From JBCBKU01 sp038521345 (GTDB lineage Bacteria > Pseudomonadota > Alphaproteobacteria > Rhodobacterales > Rhodobacteraceae), in assembly GCA_038521345.1 (NCBI GenBank), contig JBCBKU010000023.1:1-46796 (forward strand): a DNA stretch of 46,796 nucleotides, read 5' to 3'. The position numbers and the translations under genes are program-made. Below, in pieces: positions 8,477 to 16,642 of this stretch (positions are counted from its first letter, which is position 1; every line of letters starts with the position of its first letter). The notes under the pieces are model-generated. The model worked only from the letters and a program-made list of their open reading frames with translations, was not told where the DNA came from and ran no database searches.

Positions 8477-8661
8477 GACTTGGTCCGCGTGACCCTGACC
8501 GCGATCCGCCCGGCCGCCAGCGCCACAAGAAGCGCGGGCCCGGCGATCACCCACCCGATGGGCGGCATGTTCAGCGCGCGCGTGGCCGCAAGGCCCGCCA
8601 AAACGGCCAGGACACCGGCGCATAGGGCGGTGGCGGCGATGATCAGGCGTCTCCGGGTCAT
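8473..8661 (-). CDS. Small two-helix membrane protein coupled to the DUF1638 gene
   Basis: The ATG at 8661 gives 62 residues. The basic start MTRRRLIIAATALCAGVLAV leads into one transmembrane helix, and IGWVIAGPALLVALAAGRIA forms a second, with a basic tail (VRVTRTKS). The stop overlaps the DUF1638 start as ATGA, so both are translated from one message. I know no family for it. A longer reading frame exists upstream but has no membrane-protein or start-site support. Confidence 0.68.
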   Translation of the reverse strand: MTRRRLIIAATALCAGVLAVLAGLAATRALNMPPIGWVIAGPALLVALAAGRIAVRVTRTKS

Positions 8662-8911
8662 GGAAAGAGTATGCGCGTGCGGCGCCGCAGACGGAAGGGC
8701 TTCCTGGCCCAGATTGAAGGAGAACATGGCGTGATGCGTGCCTGTTTCCATGGCCAAAAGGCTCCGCCAGAGGCCAAGGGCCACCAGCTTGGCGTCAGGG
8801 TGTCGGTATGTCGGGCTTGCGGACGAAGCCGCCGTTGCTGATTAAAGTTTAAACGGCAGCTACTTGACCTGATTTACGCAAGCAGGCAAGGTTTGGAGCG
8901 ACTTATTTCCG

Positions 8912-8938
8912 AAAAAGCAGGCTCATCTTCAATGAGCC
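8912..8938 (-). terminator. Rho-independent terminator of the AT-rich gene pair
   Basis: On the minus strand a perfect 7-bp stem GGCTCAT/ATGAGCC with a five-base loop is followed by TGC and five T residues. It lies 26 bases after the stop of the 143-residue membrane protein. It is placed to end the transcript of the pair before it reaches the small membrane protein and DUF1638 genes. Confidence 0.7.
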
Positions 8939-8963
8939 AACTCAATCTGTTGTCAAAAATATT

Positions 8964-9395
8964 TTAGTTATTCGGTGCAGTTCGGAAGAGGGAATTTGCA
9001 GTGGTCGCCAAATAGGTCGCAAAGACACCCTCGATAGCGGCAAATGTTAGCTTAAATTGCTCAAAATCTGAAAACACGGAGCCATAAGCATAGGAGTACA
9101 TGATAAACCCAACTGAGAGGGTTAACGCCGAAGGGAAAAAGATGCTTAGACCAATAAAGACCCTTGAAACCATTCTTGAACGATCAGTGCGGACAAATCT
9201 TTTTTTGGAGAAATATGAAACAACCCCAGCAACATACCCAGAAAGAACGGGAATAAGAATTGCTAGAGTAGTCGTGAACTCGTCAAAAGAAAATCCGCCA
9301 GTATACCAAAAATAGGACAAAGCTCCTATCAATCCAAAGTGATAAATAACAATCAATACGCCCAACGTTTCTCTAATTTTGATTTCACTCATCAT
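8964..9395 (-). CDS. Four-helix membrane protein of the AT-rich island, unknown
   Basis: A 143-residue protein with four clear hydrophobic segments, at about residues 10-32 (ends ALSYFWYTG), 41-63 (LAILIPVLSGYVAGVVSYF), 76-104 (SRVFIGLSIFF onward) and 114-136. A short basic loop KKRFVRTDRSRM joins helices two and three. I do not recognise a family. It overlaps the end of the exported-protein gene by 11 bases, so the two are coupled. Base composition is far lower in GC than the flanking genes, with A/T-ending codons common, which suggests recent acquisition. Confidence 0.75.
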   Translation of the reverse strand: MMSEIKIRETLGVLIVIYHFGLIGALSYFWYTGGFSFDEFTTTLAILIPVLSGYVAGVVSYFSKKRFVRTDRSRMVSRVFIGLSIFFPSALTLSVGFIMYSYAYGSVFSDFEQFKLTFAAIEGVFATYLATTANSLFRTAPNN

Positions 9396-10707
9396 AATTC
9401 ACCAACATATCAAGAAACATTTTTGAAAACTCGTTTAACTCTTGTGCATGGGTTGGCTCCATTGAGGTGGTGAACCGAGAATTTGGGGGCGGCGAACTTC
9501 CAGCTCCAGAGGCAACCATCCCATCAACAAAGACTCGAACAGTAGACTGATTATCAGTCTCCGTTAACGAAGCGGCTATCTGCACTCGCTCCCACAAGTT
9601 ACCATCATCAATAACTATTCCTTTTCGACCAGAAACGATTACTTCGACGTAGTTCGAGCTCCGAGTGAGAAATTCAACTTTTCCGTTTTCCTCGGGTTTG
9701 GCAATCGCCGAAATACGGTCCAGAACTAACCCTCTGAAGTCTGTGAATCCATGGCTGTCATCAGTCTGTGCCGCTGTGTTGGACAGGCTCTCGCTCAGTT
9801 TAAAGTCGAGGTCGGCACCGCTAGAGGACATATAACAAGTTTCGCCCAATCTATTGGCAAACTGTAGAGCACCGCGAACCCAATCTGGCGCGCAATACAA
9901 ATCGAAACTCAATGCGATGTCCTCTTTTGGCAACTCTGAAAGCAAGCTAACTTTAGACAATATCCGCCACCATAGATCTGTGTTAGTCGTCGCGAAGTAT
10001 GTTTGCTCAAACGCTGCAACAGTATCCCTGTCGAAAATGCTATAGGATTTCGCCTCCCCTAAACTACGGTTCCCAAATGACGTGTTGAAGTGGACAATCA
10101 ATCCATCGACCATGTCAGATGAAAACGATAACTCTTCAATGTCTATTTTCCTAATTTTGCTTGTTCTTATTTCACCCAGAGAGAGCCTTTCACTCAAGCC
10201 GATTTCGTCCATCCACTCTGCAAGGGAAGACGCCCATGGAAACTCCTCATCAAAGCTCAAAGGCTCTATCTCGAGAGTGATTTCGACAGTCGCTTGCTCT
10301 ATCTCGGGCCACGATGAGCTGTAGGAACTGCAAAAATTACATCCGCTGAAGTATCCAAGCCAAGCGCTCAGGTAGTATCTTCCGGGCCCAGCGTAGAATA
10401 CATCTTCTGCAATGACTTTGTCACTTTCCGAAGTTATTTTCGTTCGATCACTCAAAACCTCTATGAGAGTGTTTACCTCTCTAAGAAATACCTTCAATCC
10501 AGGTTTCCCCTCTGCGAGACTTTCCTCACCGAGCTCGGGAAAAAAGTAAGTTAGACGCACTTCGCTGGGGGAGTTGATTTCGATCGGCAAGCGATACATG
10601 TTCCCTACATCGAGCCGATTTACACCTGGCAGCAATTCAATCGTTTGTATTTGATCTGCACCCACAGGTGACGCTATCATCATCATGATAGAAAGGATGA
10701 ATTTCAT
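9385..10707 (-). CDS. Exported protein of the AT-rich island, unknown
   Basis: About 440 residues. The N terminus MKFILSIMMMIASPVGADQ is a signal peptide with a likely cleavage after VGA. The mature part opens with LLPGVNRLDVGNMYRLPIEI, typical of a beta-sandwich, and continues with no recognised domain. A CNFC pair within a Ser/Tyr-rich loop (about residues 125-140) could form a disulfide. The ATG has a weak ribosome site; a TTG 15 bases upstream (10722), preceded by GGAG at seven bases, is a credible alternative that adds five residues. Composition is AT-rich like its partner. The product is probably periplasmic, acting with the membrane protein encoded next. Confidence 0.75.
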   Translation of the reverse strand: MKFILSIMMMIASPVGADQIQTIELLPGVNRLDVGNMYRLPIEINSPSEVRLTYFFPELGEESLAEGKPGLKVFLREVNTLIEVLSDRTKITSESDKVIAEDVFYAGPGRYYLSAWLGYFSGCNFCSSYSSSWPEIEQATVEITLEIEPLSFDEEFPWASSLAEWMDEIGLSERLSLGEIRTSKIRKIDIEELSFSSDMVDGLIVHFNTSFGNRSLGEAKSYSIFDRDTVAAFEQTYFATTNTDLWWRILSKVSLLSELPKEDIALSFDLYCAPDWVRGALQFANRLGETCYMSSSGADLDFKLSESLSNTAAQTDDSHGFTDFRGLVLDRISAIAKPEENGKVEFLTRSSNYVEVIVSGRKGIVIDDGNLWERVQIAASLTETDNQSTVRVFVDGMVASGAGSSPPPNSRFTTSMEPTHAQELNEFSKMFLDMLVNYDE

Positions 10708-11106
10708 AAATTGGTGTCTCAAATCATGTCTCCAAAAACTAGTTGAATTTTCTGAAAAACGCCGGAACGGCGCAGTATCTTGAATGATCTTCGCCAAATT
10801 CACTGGTTTCTTCAAGTCCGCCCAGCTTCCGACGATGATTTGCCGCCATTCGAGCACTAGAAGACATTGATACAAACTGCAGCATCAGTTGCTTTGGGCT
10901 CATAGCTGCCATCTGGCGCTTTCCGTCGGCCATGCACGCCTCCCCACGTCACTGGGCGGCGGCTTGGCGGGCGGGGCTTGTGCGAACCCCTGTACGGGGC
11001 GGGATGGCGACGAGATTCGGCGGGGTGCCCGGTGTCAGGGCAACCGGATATTGGCAAGACCGACGACACGGACACCCCCTGTGGCGGAGGATTGCCTGCG
11101 TTCAGT
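10708..11106. other. Gene-free stretch at the right edge of the AT-rich island
   Basis: No convincing gene. Composition changes sharply at about 10870-10890, from AT-rich to GC-rich, which marks the right edge of the island. The AT-rich part must hold the promoter of the exported-protein gene. The GC-rich part (10890-11106) has open frames on both strands without credible starts. A minus-strand frame across 10739-10933 could be a gene remnant, but I cannot identify it. Confidence 0.5.
10755..10772 (-). terminator. Terminator-like hairpin upstream of the AT-rich pair
   Basis: Minus-strand CGCCG, three-base loop, CGGCG, then five T residues. It would stop transcripts arriving from the LysE gene side before the exported-protein gene, giving the AT-rich pair its own transcription unit. 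The stem is only five pairs, so strength is uncertain. Confidence 0.4.
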
Positions 11107-11736
11107 TCACTGGCGCGACATGGACTTGAGGCCAAGAAGCACCGCAGCTCCGATCATGAAACCGCCGCCGATGCGCTCAATCCACACCCGTGCACGGCCG
11201 CGGAAGCGCCTGGCAACCCAGCTTGACCCCACTCCATATGCAGACAAGAACATTCCGTCGAGGACGATGTAGGTCGCCGACAGGATCAGGAATTGCGGCC
11301 AGAAGGCAGCATCGGCCGCTATGAACTGCGGAAAGAGCGCGGCAAAGAAGACAACGGCTTTCGGGTTCGCAGCGGACGTTAGGAACCCCTGCATCCAGAG
11401 TGTTCGTAGCGACGCCATGTTACGGTGTTCCGGCTCGACCGGATTGTCCGGTTTGGCGCGTCGGATCATCCGGATGCCCAACCAAACCAGATAGGCCACC
11501 CCCGCCCATTTGATCACCGTGAGAGCCGTCGCAGAGGCCGCCAGAAGCGTTGCAAGCCCCAGACCCGCCGCAAGCATTTGGAGGGCATTTGCAGAAAGAT
11601 CACCTGCGGCTGTCGCGATGGAGCGTCTGAAGCCGTGCACACCGCTGTTGGTAAGCATCAACAACTGACTTGGCCCCGGCGTGCTCATCAGTGCAATCAC
11701 GGTAAGGACGTATAGCGTCCACGTTTCGGCTGGCAT
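11107..11736 (-). CDS. LysE/RhtB family amino-acid exporter
   Basis: A 209-residue inner-membrane protein of the LysE/RhtB family, which exports amino acids such as lysine, threonine or homoserine lactone by proton exchange. Features are the N-terminal ALMSTPGPSQLLMLTNSGVH motif with its conserved Pro-Gly-Pro, about six hydrophobic segments, the GVAYLVWLGIRMIRRA segment, and FLTSAANPKAVVFFAALFPQ before the last helices. The length is typical. It is a single gene on the minus strand. The substrate cannot be read from sequence. Confidence 0.93.
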   Translation of the reverse strand: MPAETWTLYVLTVIALMSTPGPSQLLMLTNSGVHGFRRSIATAAGDLSANALQMLAAGLGLATLLAASATALTVIKWAGVAYLVWLGIRMIRRAKPDNPVEPEHRNMASLRTLWMQGFLTSAANPKAVVFFAALFPQFIAADAAFWPQFLILSATYIVLDGMFLSAYGVGSSWVARRFRGRARVWIERIGGGFMIGAAVLLGLKSMSRQ

Positions 11737-11933
11737 TTACCTGCGGCCTCCTGTTGGCGGCACACTCGCCGCAAAACTACACATACGCAATTCGGATCTG
11801 GGTTCTTCGAAGTCCGCATTTGAAGCCGACATCCGGGCGTGGCGCAGACCCGAGCTGATCCCGATCCAGATCGGCCGCCAACCACGACGTGCGCGACCGT
11901 TGGATGGCAGCAAGGCAAGGACCGGCCGGCGTC

Positions 11934-12635
11934 CTAGCCGGTGGCCATCTGGTTGTGCTTGCGAGCCACGAATGTCTTGGCGGTCTCGACCGCCACGGCG
12001 GCGTCCCGGCAATAGGCGTCCGCACCGATGGCCTTGCCGAATTCCTCGTTCAGCGGTGCGCCGCCCACAAGGACGATGAAATCATCGCGGATGCCCTTCT
12101 CGACCATCGTGTCGATGACGACCTTCATGTAGGGCATTGTGGTCGTCAGAAGCGCGGACATGCCGAGGATATCGGGCTGCTCGGTCTCGAGTGCTTCGAG
12201 GTATTTCTCGACCGGGTTGTTGATCCCGAGATCGACGACTTCGAACCCGGCGCCTTCCATCATCATCGACACAAGGTTTTTGCCGATATCGTGGATGTCG
12301 CCCTTGACCGTACCGATGACCATCTTGCCGACGCGCGGCGCGCCGGTTTCGGCCAGAAGCGGCTTCAGGATGGACATGCCGCCCTTCATCGCATTGGCAG
12401 CCAGAAGCACCTCGGGGACGAACAGGATCCCGTCACGGAAATCGTCACCCACGATCTTCATGCCACCGACCAGAGCCTCGGTCAGAACCCGGTATGGGGC
12501 CCATCCTCGATCCAGCAGGATATGCGTCGCCTCTTCGATCTCTTCCTTGAGACCGTCGTAGAGGTCGTCGAACATCTGGCTGACAAGCTCTTCGTCATTG
12601 AGCTCGGACAGGATGATTTCGTCGTCGTCGGACAT
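11934..12635 (-). CDS. Corrinoid (cobalamin-binding) methyl-carrier protein
   Basis: The 233-residue protein has the two-part layout of methyl-carrying corrinoid proteins (MtaC/MtbC/MtgC type and the MetH B12 module). The N-terminal four-helix cap covers about residues 10-95. The Rossmann-like domain carries GDIHDIGKNLVSMMMEGAG, whose D-x-H-x-x-G holds the lower-axial His for cobalt. Downstream are GMSALLTTTMPYM and VLVGGAPLNEEFGKAIGADA. It lacks a catalytic methyltransferase domain, so it must dock with separate enzymes. The homocysteine methyltransferase 2 kb away and the DUF1638 gene are natural partner candidates. Confidence 0.93.
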   Translation of the reverse strand: MSDDDEIILSELNDEELVSQMFDDLYDGLKEEIEEATHILLDRGWAPYRVLTEALVGGMKIVGDDFRDGILFVPEVLLAANAMKGGMSILKPLLAETGAPRVGKMVIGTVKGDIHDIGKNLVSMMMEGAGFEVVDLGINNPVEKYLEALETEQPDILGMSALLTTTMPYMKVVIDTMVEKGIRDDFIVLVGGAPLNEEFGKAIGADAYCRDAAVAVETAKTFVARKHNQMATG

Positions 12636-12820
12636 GCGCAGGGCTCCGGTCTGATGGTTCTTGATCGGGTCTGGGGATCGTTTGGACTAGGCTGATTGCG
12701 ACATGGCTCTGGTCGCGGGCGACCTAAGCGCAAGGAATTTATTGCGACGTCATGGGGCCTTCGTCCAGACGGCCCGAATTCCGGGTGGTCAATGTTCTTT
12801 CTTTGTTCTAGTTTCGCGCA

Positions 12821-13903
12821 ATGTCCCGTCCCATGGATCCCCGACACCCGAACGAGGCGCGCGGCCGCGCGGCGCGGTCGAACGCGGCCGGCCGGTTCGA
12901 AGCCTATGCGGTCGAGGCAGTGGATGACGGGTGGGAGGCCGACCCGCTTCCGCCGCGGCGGACCGAAGTGGCCATCGAGCAGCCAAAGACGGCCATCACG
13001 CGCAACACCTCGCCCGATGTGCCCTTCGACCGCTCGCTCAATCCGTATCGCGGTTGCGAGCATGGGTGCATCTATTGCTTCGCGCGCCCGTCCCACGCGT
13101 GGCTGGGTCTGTCGCCGGGGCTCGACTTCGAGACGCGTTTGATTGCCCGACCGACCGCGCCCGAGGTCCTGGCGCGCGAGTTTGCGCGCAAGAGTTACCT
13201 GCCGGCGACGCTTGCCATCGGGACAAACACCGACCCCTACCAGCCGATCGAGCGCGAACGGCGGATCATGCGCCGCGTGCTCGAGGTTCTGGCCGCGCAC
13301 CGACATCCTGTGGGCATTGTGACCAAGGGCACGCTGATCGAACGCGACATCGACATCCTGTCCGATTTGGCGGCGGACGGGCTGGCGCATGTGGGAATCA
13401 GCGTGACCACATTGGATCCCGCCATGGCGCGTGTGATGGAGCCGCGGGTTCCGCATCCCGCCCGGCGACTGAAGACGATCGAACGTCTCTCGGCGGCCGG
13501 CATCCCGGTTCGCGTTTGCGCCTCGCCAATCATACCGGCACTTACCGATCACGAATTGGAGGCGATCCTGAAATCCGGCCGGGATGCGGGCGCCGAGGCG
13601 GCGAGCACGATCCTGCTTCGCCTGCCGCGCGAGGTTGCGCCGCTTTTTCGGGAATGGCTGAGGGATGCGTTTCCCGACCGAGCGGCCCGCGTCATGGGTA
13701 AGGTCCGTGAAACGCAAGGTGGCAAGGACTACGATGCGGCTTGGGGGCGCCGGATGACCGGGCAGGGCGTGCATGCCGAACTGATCCGGCACCGTTTTCA
13801 GCTGGCATTGCGCCGGCTGGGACTGTCCGAACGTCTTCCCGCTCTGCGGACGGATCTTTTCCGGGTGCCCCCCAAAGCGGGCGATCAGCTGTCGCTTTTC
13901 TGA
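12821..13903 (+). CDS. SplB-like radical SAM protein (PA0069 family)
   Basis: A 360-residue radical SAM protein. The cluster motif is in NPYRGCEHGCIYCFARPSH (CxxxCxxC, about residues 72-79). The pattern SLNPYRGCEHGC and GTNTDPYQPIER matches the PA0069/Rv2578c family related to spore photoproduct lyase. Members are widespread but their reaction is unproven. The C terminus ends FRVPPKAGDQLSLF, as I remember for the family. It is divergent from the corrinoid gene and followed after 45 bases by a methyltransferase gene on the same strand. Confidence 0.92.
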   Translation: MSRPMDPRHPNEARGRAARSNAAGRFEAYAVEAVDDGWEADPLPPRRTEVAIEQPKTAITRNTSPDVPFDRSLNPYRGCEHGCIYCFARPSHAWLGLSPGLDFETRLIARPTAPEVLAREFARKSYLPATLAIGTNTDPYQPIERERRIMRRVLEVLAAHRHPVGIVTKGTLIERDIDILSDLAADGLAHVGISVTTLDPAMARVMEPRVPHPARRLKTIERLSAAGIPVRVCASPIIPALTDHELEAILKSGRDAGAEAASTILLRLPREVAPLFREWLRDAFPDRAARVMGKVRETQGGKDYDAAWGRRMTGQGVHAELIRHRFQLALRRLGLSERLPALRTDLFRVPPKAGDQLSLF

Positions 13904-13948
13904 CGAGTTGCTCCTACGCTTCCGACGGCTTGGTAAGACGAGGACGTA

Positions 13949-14572
13949 ATGGACCGCACGGGGATCATGGGGCGCGAGATGTGGGATGCGCGCTTTGAAG
14001 GCGAAGACTACCTTTTTGGAACCGAACCGGCGATTTTCGTAACCGAACGAGCCGGTATTTTGGCCGACGGGTCCGAAATCCTGTGTGTCGCGGACGGCGA
14101 AGGGCGCAACTCGGTCTGGTTGGCCGAGCAGGGCCACGCTGTCACTGCTTTTGATATCTCGCCGGTCGGCGTCGAAAAGGCCCGGGCACTCGCGACACGC
14201 CGGGGTGCCAAGGTCGATTTTCATATCGCCGGAATCGATGATTGGGACTGGTCCCGCAGTTACGACTCGGTGGCGGGAATCTTCATTCAGTTCCTGTCGC
14301 CCGAAGCGCGTCCCCAAGCGTTCAGCCGTATTCGGGATGCCATCCGTCCGGGTGGTGTCCTTCTTTTGCATGGTTATGCGCCGCGGCAAGTGGAGTACGG
14401 CACCGGCGGTCCACCGTTTGCCGAGAACATGTACACGCTGGATCTCCTTCACGACGCGTTTGCCGGGTGGGAGGTTCTTCATGCCGACGACTACGACCGT
14501 CACATTGATGAGGGACCCGGGCATTCCGGACTGTCCGCGCTGGTGGATTTCGTGGCCCGAAAGCCCGACTAG
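13949..14572 (+). CDS. Class I SAM-dependent methyltransferase
   Basis: A 207-residue protein with the SAM-binding motif I region ILCVADGEGRNSVWLAEQGH, motif II VTAFDISPVGVEKARAL, and a DSVAGIFIQFLSP post-motif strand. This variant (DGEGRNS in place of GxGxG) is typical of the TehB-like or thiopurine-methyltransferase-like subgroup. The N terminus MWDARFEGEDYLFGTEPA is also typical of that subgroup. The substrate is unknown. The start has GAGG seven bases upstream. Its stop overlaps the convergent homocysteine methyltransferase by four bases. Confidence 0.9.
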   Translation: MDRTGIMGREMWDARFEGEDYLFGTEPAIFVTERAGILADGSEILCVADGEGRNSVWLAEQGHAVTAFDISPVGVEKARALATRRGAKVDFHIAGIDDWDWSRSYDSVAGIFIQFLSPEARPQAFSRIRDAIRPGGVLLLHGYAPRQVEYGTGGPPFAENMYTLDLLHDAFAGWEVLHADDYDRHIDEGPGHSGLSALVDFVARKPD

Positions 14573-15582
14573 GTCCGGGCCCGGCGGCGGCGCGTACGCG
14601 GGGCCGGCCCGGCCCCGTCGGTTCCATCGCTTTCGGACGAAAACGCCCCAAGCGCCTCCGAGATTGTGCCAAGCTCGGGGCGCTGCCCGGCCGGGCGTTC
14701 CTCCAGCGCGCTGCGCATCTTTCGCAGGTGATCAGGCGTCGTTCCGCAGCAACCGCCAATGATCCGCGCCCCCGCATCCCGCGCCAGAACCGCATAATCG
14801 GCCATCAGATCCGGTGTGCCGTCATAGTGGATATGGCCATCCACGTATTTCGGGATTCCCGCATTGCCTTTTGCGATTACGGGCCGGCCCGGATCCTCGG
14901 AGGTGAACCCAAGGACCGTGCGCAGTAGATCGGAGGCGCCGACACCGCAATTGGCGCCGAAGGCAACGGGCGGATGGGGAAGCCGGCCCACAAGTTTGAC
15001 CATGGCTGCAGACGTCACACCCATCATGGTGCGGCCCGCGGTATCGAAGCTCATCGTGCCGCACCATGGCATGCCGGCAAGCCGGGCCGCCTCGGCCGCC
15101 GCCTTATATTCCTCGGGTGCCGAGATCGTCTCGACCCAAAGCACATCGGCACCGCCCTCTTTCAGGCCCTCGGCCTGTTCGTGGAACATCTCGACCGCCA
15201 GTTCCTCGGTCAGTGTTCCCATGGGGGCCATGATCTCGCCCGTGGGGCCCATGGAACCGGCGACGATGACCGTGCGACCGGCGCGATCGGCAACGTCGCG
15301 ACCAAGCGCGGCGCCGACACGGTTCAATTCGCGGACGCGGCTCTGTCCGTCATGCAGTTTGAGCCGCGCGGCAGTGCCCCCGAACGTGTTCGTCAGAAAC
15401 AGATCCGATCCCGCGTCGACGGCGCCCCGGTACAGCGTCCGCACGTCGTCCGGCCGGTCAACGTTCCAGAATTCCGGTGCGTCCCCGGACTGCAGCCCCA
15501 TGTTGAAGAGCGTCGTTCCCGTGGCGCCATCGGCCAAGAGCCAAGGTCGGTTCGCAAGGAATTCGGTAAGGGGATCGGTCAT
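14569..15582 (-). CDS. bmt: Betaine/methylated-donor:homocysteine S-methyltransferase
   Basis: The 337-residue protein belongs to the homocysteine S-methyltransferase family (PF02574). It shows DGATGTTLFNMGLQSGDAPE at the N terminus, LTNTFGGT, FGANCGVGASDLL with the first zinc Cys, and IIGGCCGTTPDHLRKM with the Cys-Cys zinc pair. Roseobacter homologues are annotated bmt (betaine-homocysteine methyltransferase). They could equally serve as the homocysteine module of a split cobalamin-dependent methionine synthase, given the corrinoid gene nearby. The last 30 residues are Arg-rich (PAPRTRRRRART) and probably disordered. Confidence 0.9.
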   Translation of the reverse strand: MTDPLTEFLANRPWLLADGATGTTLFNMGLQSGDAPEFWNVDRPDDVRTLYRGAVDAGSDLFLTNTFGGTAARLKLHDGQSRVRELNRVGAALGRDVADRAGRTVIVAGSMGPTGEIMAPMGTLTEELAVEMFHEQAEGLKEGGADVLWVETISAPEEYKAAAEAARLAGMPWCGTMSFDTAGRTMMGVTSAAMVKLVGRLPHPPVAFGANCGVGASDLLRTVLGFTSEDPGRPVIAKGNAGIPKYVDGHIHYDGTPDLMADYAVLARDAGARIIGGCCGTTPDHLRKMRSALEERPAGQRPELGTISEALGAFSSESDGTDGAGPAPRTRRRRART

Positions 15583-15708
15583 CGGGTTCCCGGAAGTCGG
15601 CGCTGGCAGATGCGCCAGCGCATGTTCCTCTCACAGGGATGCCCGCCGATCAAATGCGGATCCATAAACACGATCATGAGCCGCGCTCATATTCCCGGCT
15701 GACCGGGA

Positions 15709-16023
15709 TCAGGCCTCGTCGAGGAGCTGGCCCTTCGCGACGATCATCAACTCGGCCATTTTTGCCCGGATTTCTTCTGGGCTCGACTTGTCGCCAAGAT
15801 CGCCGGCGACTTTCCGGACCACGTCCTCGTGCCCGGCCTCTTCGAAGTCGGCCTTGATAACCTCCTTGGCATAGGCCTCGGCATCATCGCCGGATTTGCC
15901 AAGAAGCTCTGCCGCCCAAAGACCCAGAAGCTTGTTCGTCCGGGCCTCGGCCTTGAACTGCATCTCGGCATCGTGGGCGAATTTGTTCTCGAAAGCGCTC
16001 TCGCGGTCGTCGAAGGTGCTCAT
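15709..16023 (-). CDS. F1-ATPase zeta-type inhibitor (DUF1476)
   Basis: A 104-residue, mostly helical protein starting MSTFDDRESAFENKFAHDAE. This is the alphaproteobacterial zeta subunit family, first described in Paracoccus denitrificans, which blocks the hydrolytic rotation of F1 by its N-terminal segment. Further family features are RTNKLLGLWAAELLGKSG and the C-terminal helix AKMAELMIVAKGQLLDEA. The start is fixed by this conserved N terminus, although the open frame extends further upstream. It is often near pur genes in this family of bacteria, as here. Confidence 0.94.
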   Translation of the reverse strand: MSTFDDRESAFENKFAHDAEMQFKAEARTNKLLGLWAAELLGKSGDDAEAYAKEVIKADFEEAGHEDVVRKVAGDLGDKSSPEEIRAKMAELMIVAKGQLLDEA

Positions 16024-16186
16024 GACCATGTCCCGGGCATTGGTTGCGTTGCTTCGTATATGCCGACCGCCCAGCCACTTCGCAAGGCCACGAAATGGGC
16101 CGGGACGTGCCCAATTGCTGCCGTCTCGAGGGCCAGACTGACCGCGCGGGCGCCAGGACCCGCCACCGAACTGAGACAGGACAGAT

Positions 16187-16642
16187 ATGGGACTCTTTTC
16201 GAACCTCCGCAAAGCTACGGGCGCCAAGAGCGTTGCAGACGACACCGCGCGCGCCGTCATTGCGATGCCGATCATGGTCGCCGCCGCTGACGGCAAACTC
16301 GACCGCTCGGAAATCGATCAAATCATCAACATGTGCGCCTATAGCCCGATCTTTCACGCGGTCGGCGCCGAGCGGACCCAGAAGCTGATCATGGAATGCC
16401 TCGAAACCATCAAGGCCAAGGGCTCGGAAGCGCTGTTCACGCAGGTCGCCTCGACGCTGTCGCCCCAGATGGCCGAAACGGCGCTTTGCTTTGCCATCCG
16501 CACCGCGCTGGCCGACGGACATCTCGACCAATCCGAGAAGGACATGCTGATGGCCATGGCGTCGCGCATGGGCATTGAGCCTGACACCTTCATCAAGATG
16601 TTCGACGTCATGGTCATTCTGCAGCGTCCAGCCGCCGCATGA
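16187..16642 (+). CDS. TerB-like protein
   Basis: The 151-residue all-helical protein has the TerB fold pattern: MPIMVAAADGKLDRSEIDQI, then ALCFAIRTALADGHLDQSEK, both with the acidic D-G-x-(I/L)-(D/S) metal-like loops. TerB domains are linked to tellurite resistance and to phage-defence associated Ter systems, but stand-alone copies are common and of unknown role. The next gene starts in an ATGA overlap with its stop, so the two are made together. AGGAC lies upstream of the ATG. Confidence 0.82.
   Translation: MGLFSNLRKATGAKSVADDTARAVIAMPIMVAAADGKLDRSEIDQIINMCAYSPIFHAVGAERTQKLIMECLETIKAKGSEALFTQVASTLSPQMAETALCFAIRTALADGHLDQSEKDMLMAMASRMGIEPDTFIKMFDVMVILQRPAAA

Noticed and set aside
10739..10933. 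Possible transposon or gene remnant in a 64-codon minus-strand frame
   Set aside because: It crosses a terminator-like hairpin and the composition boundary and matches nothing I can name; not enough to call.
11919..11945. Hairpin after the corrinoid gene as a terminator
   Set aside because: A short GC stem exists, but no T-run follows on the minus strand.
12482..14524. A 680-codon minus-strand reading frame
   Set aside because: It overlaps the radical SAM, methyltransferase and corrinoid genes in another frame and has Arg/Pro/His-rich, low-quality composition; a high-GC shadow.
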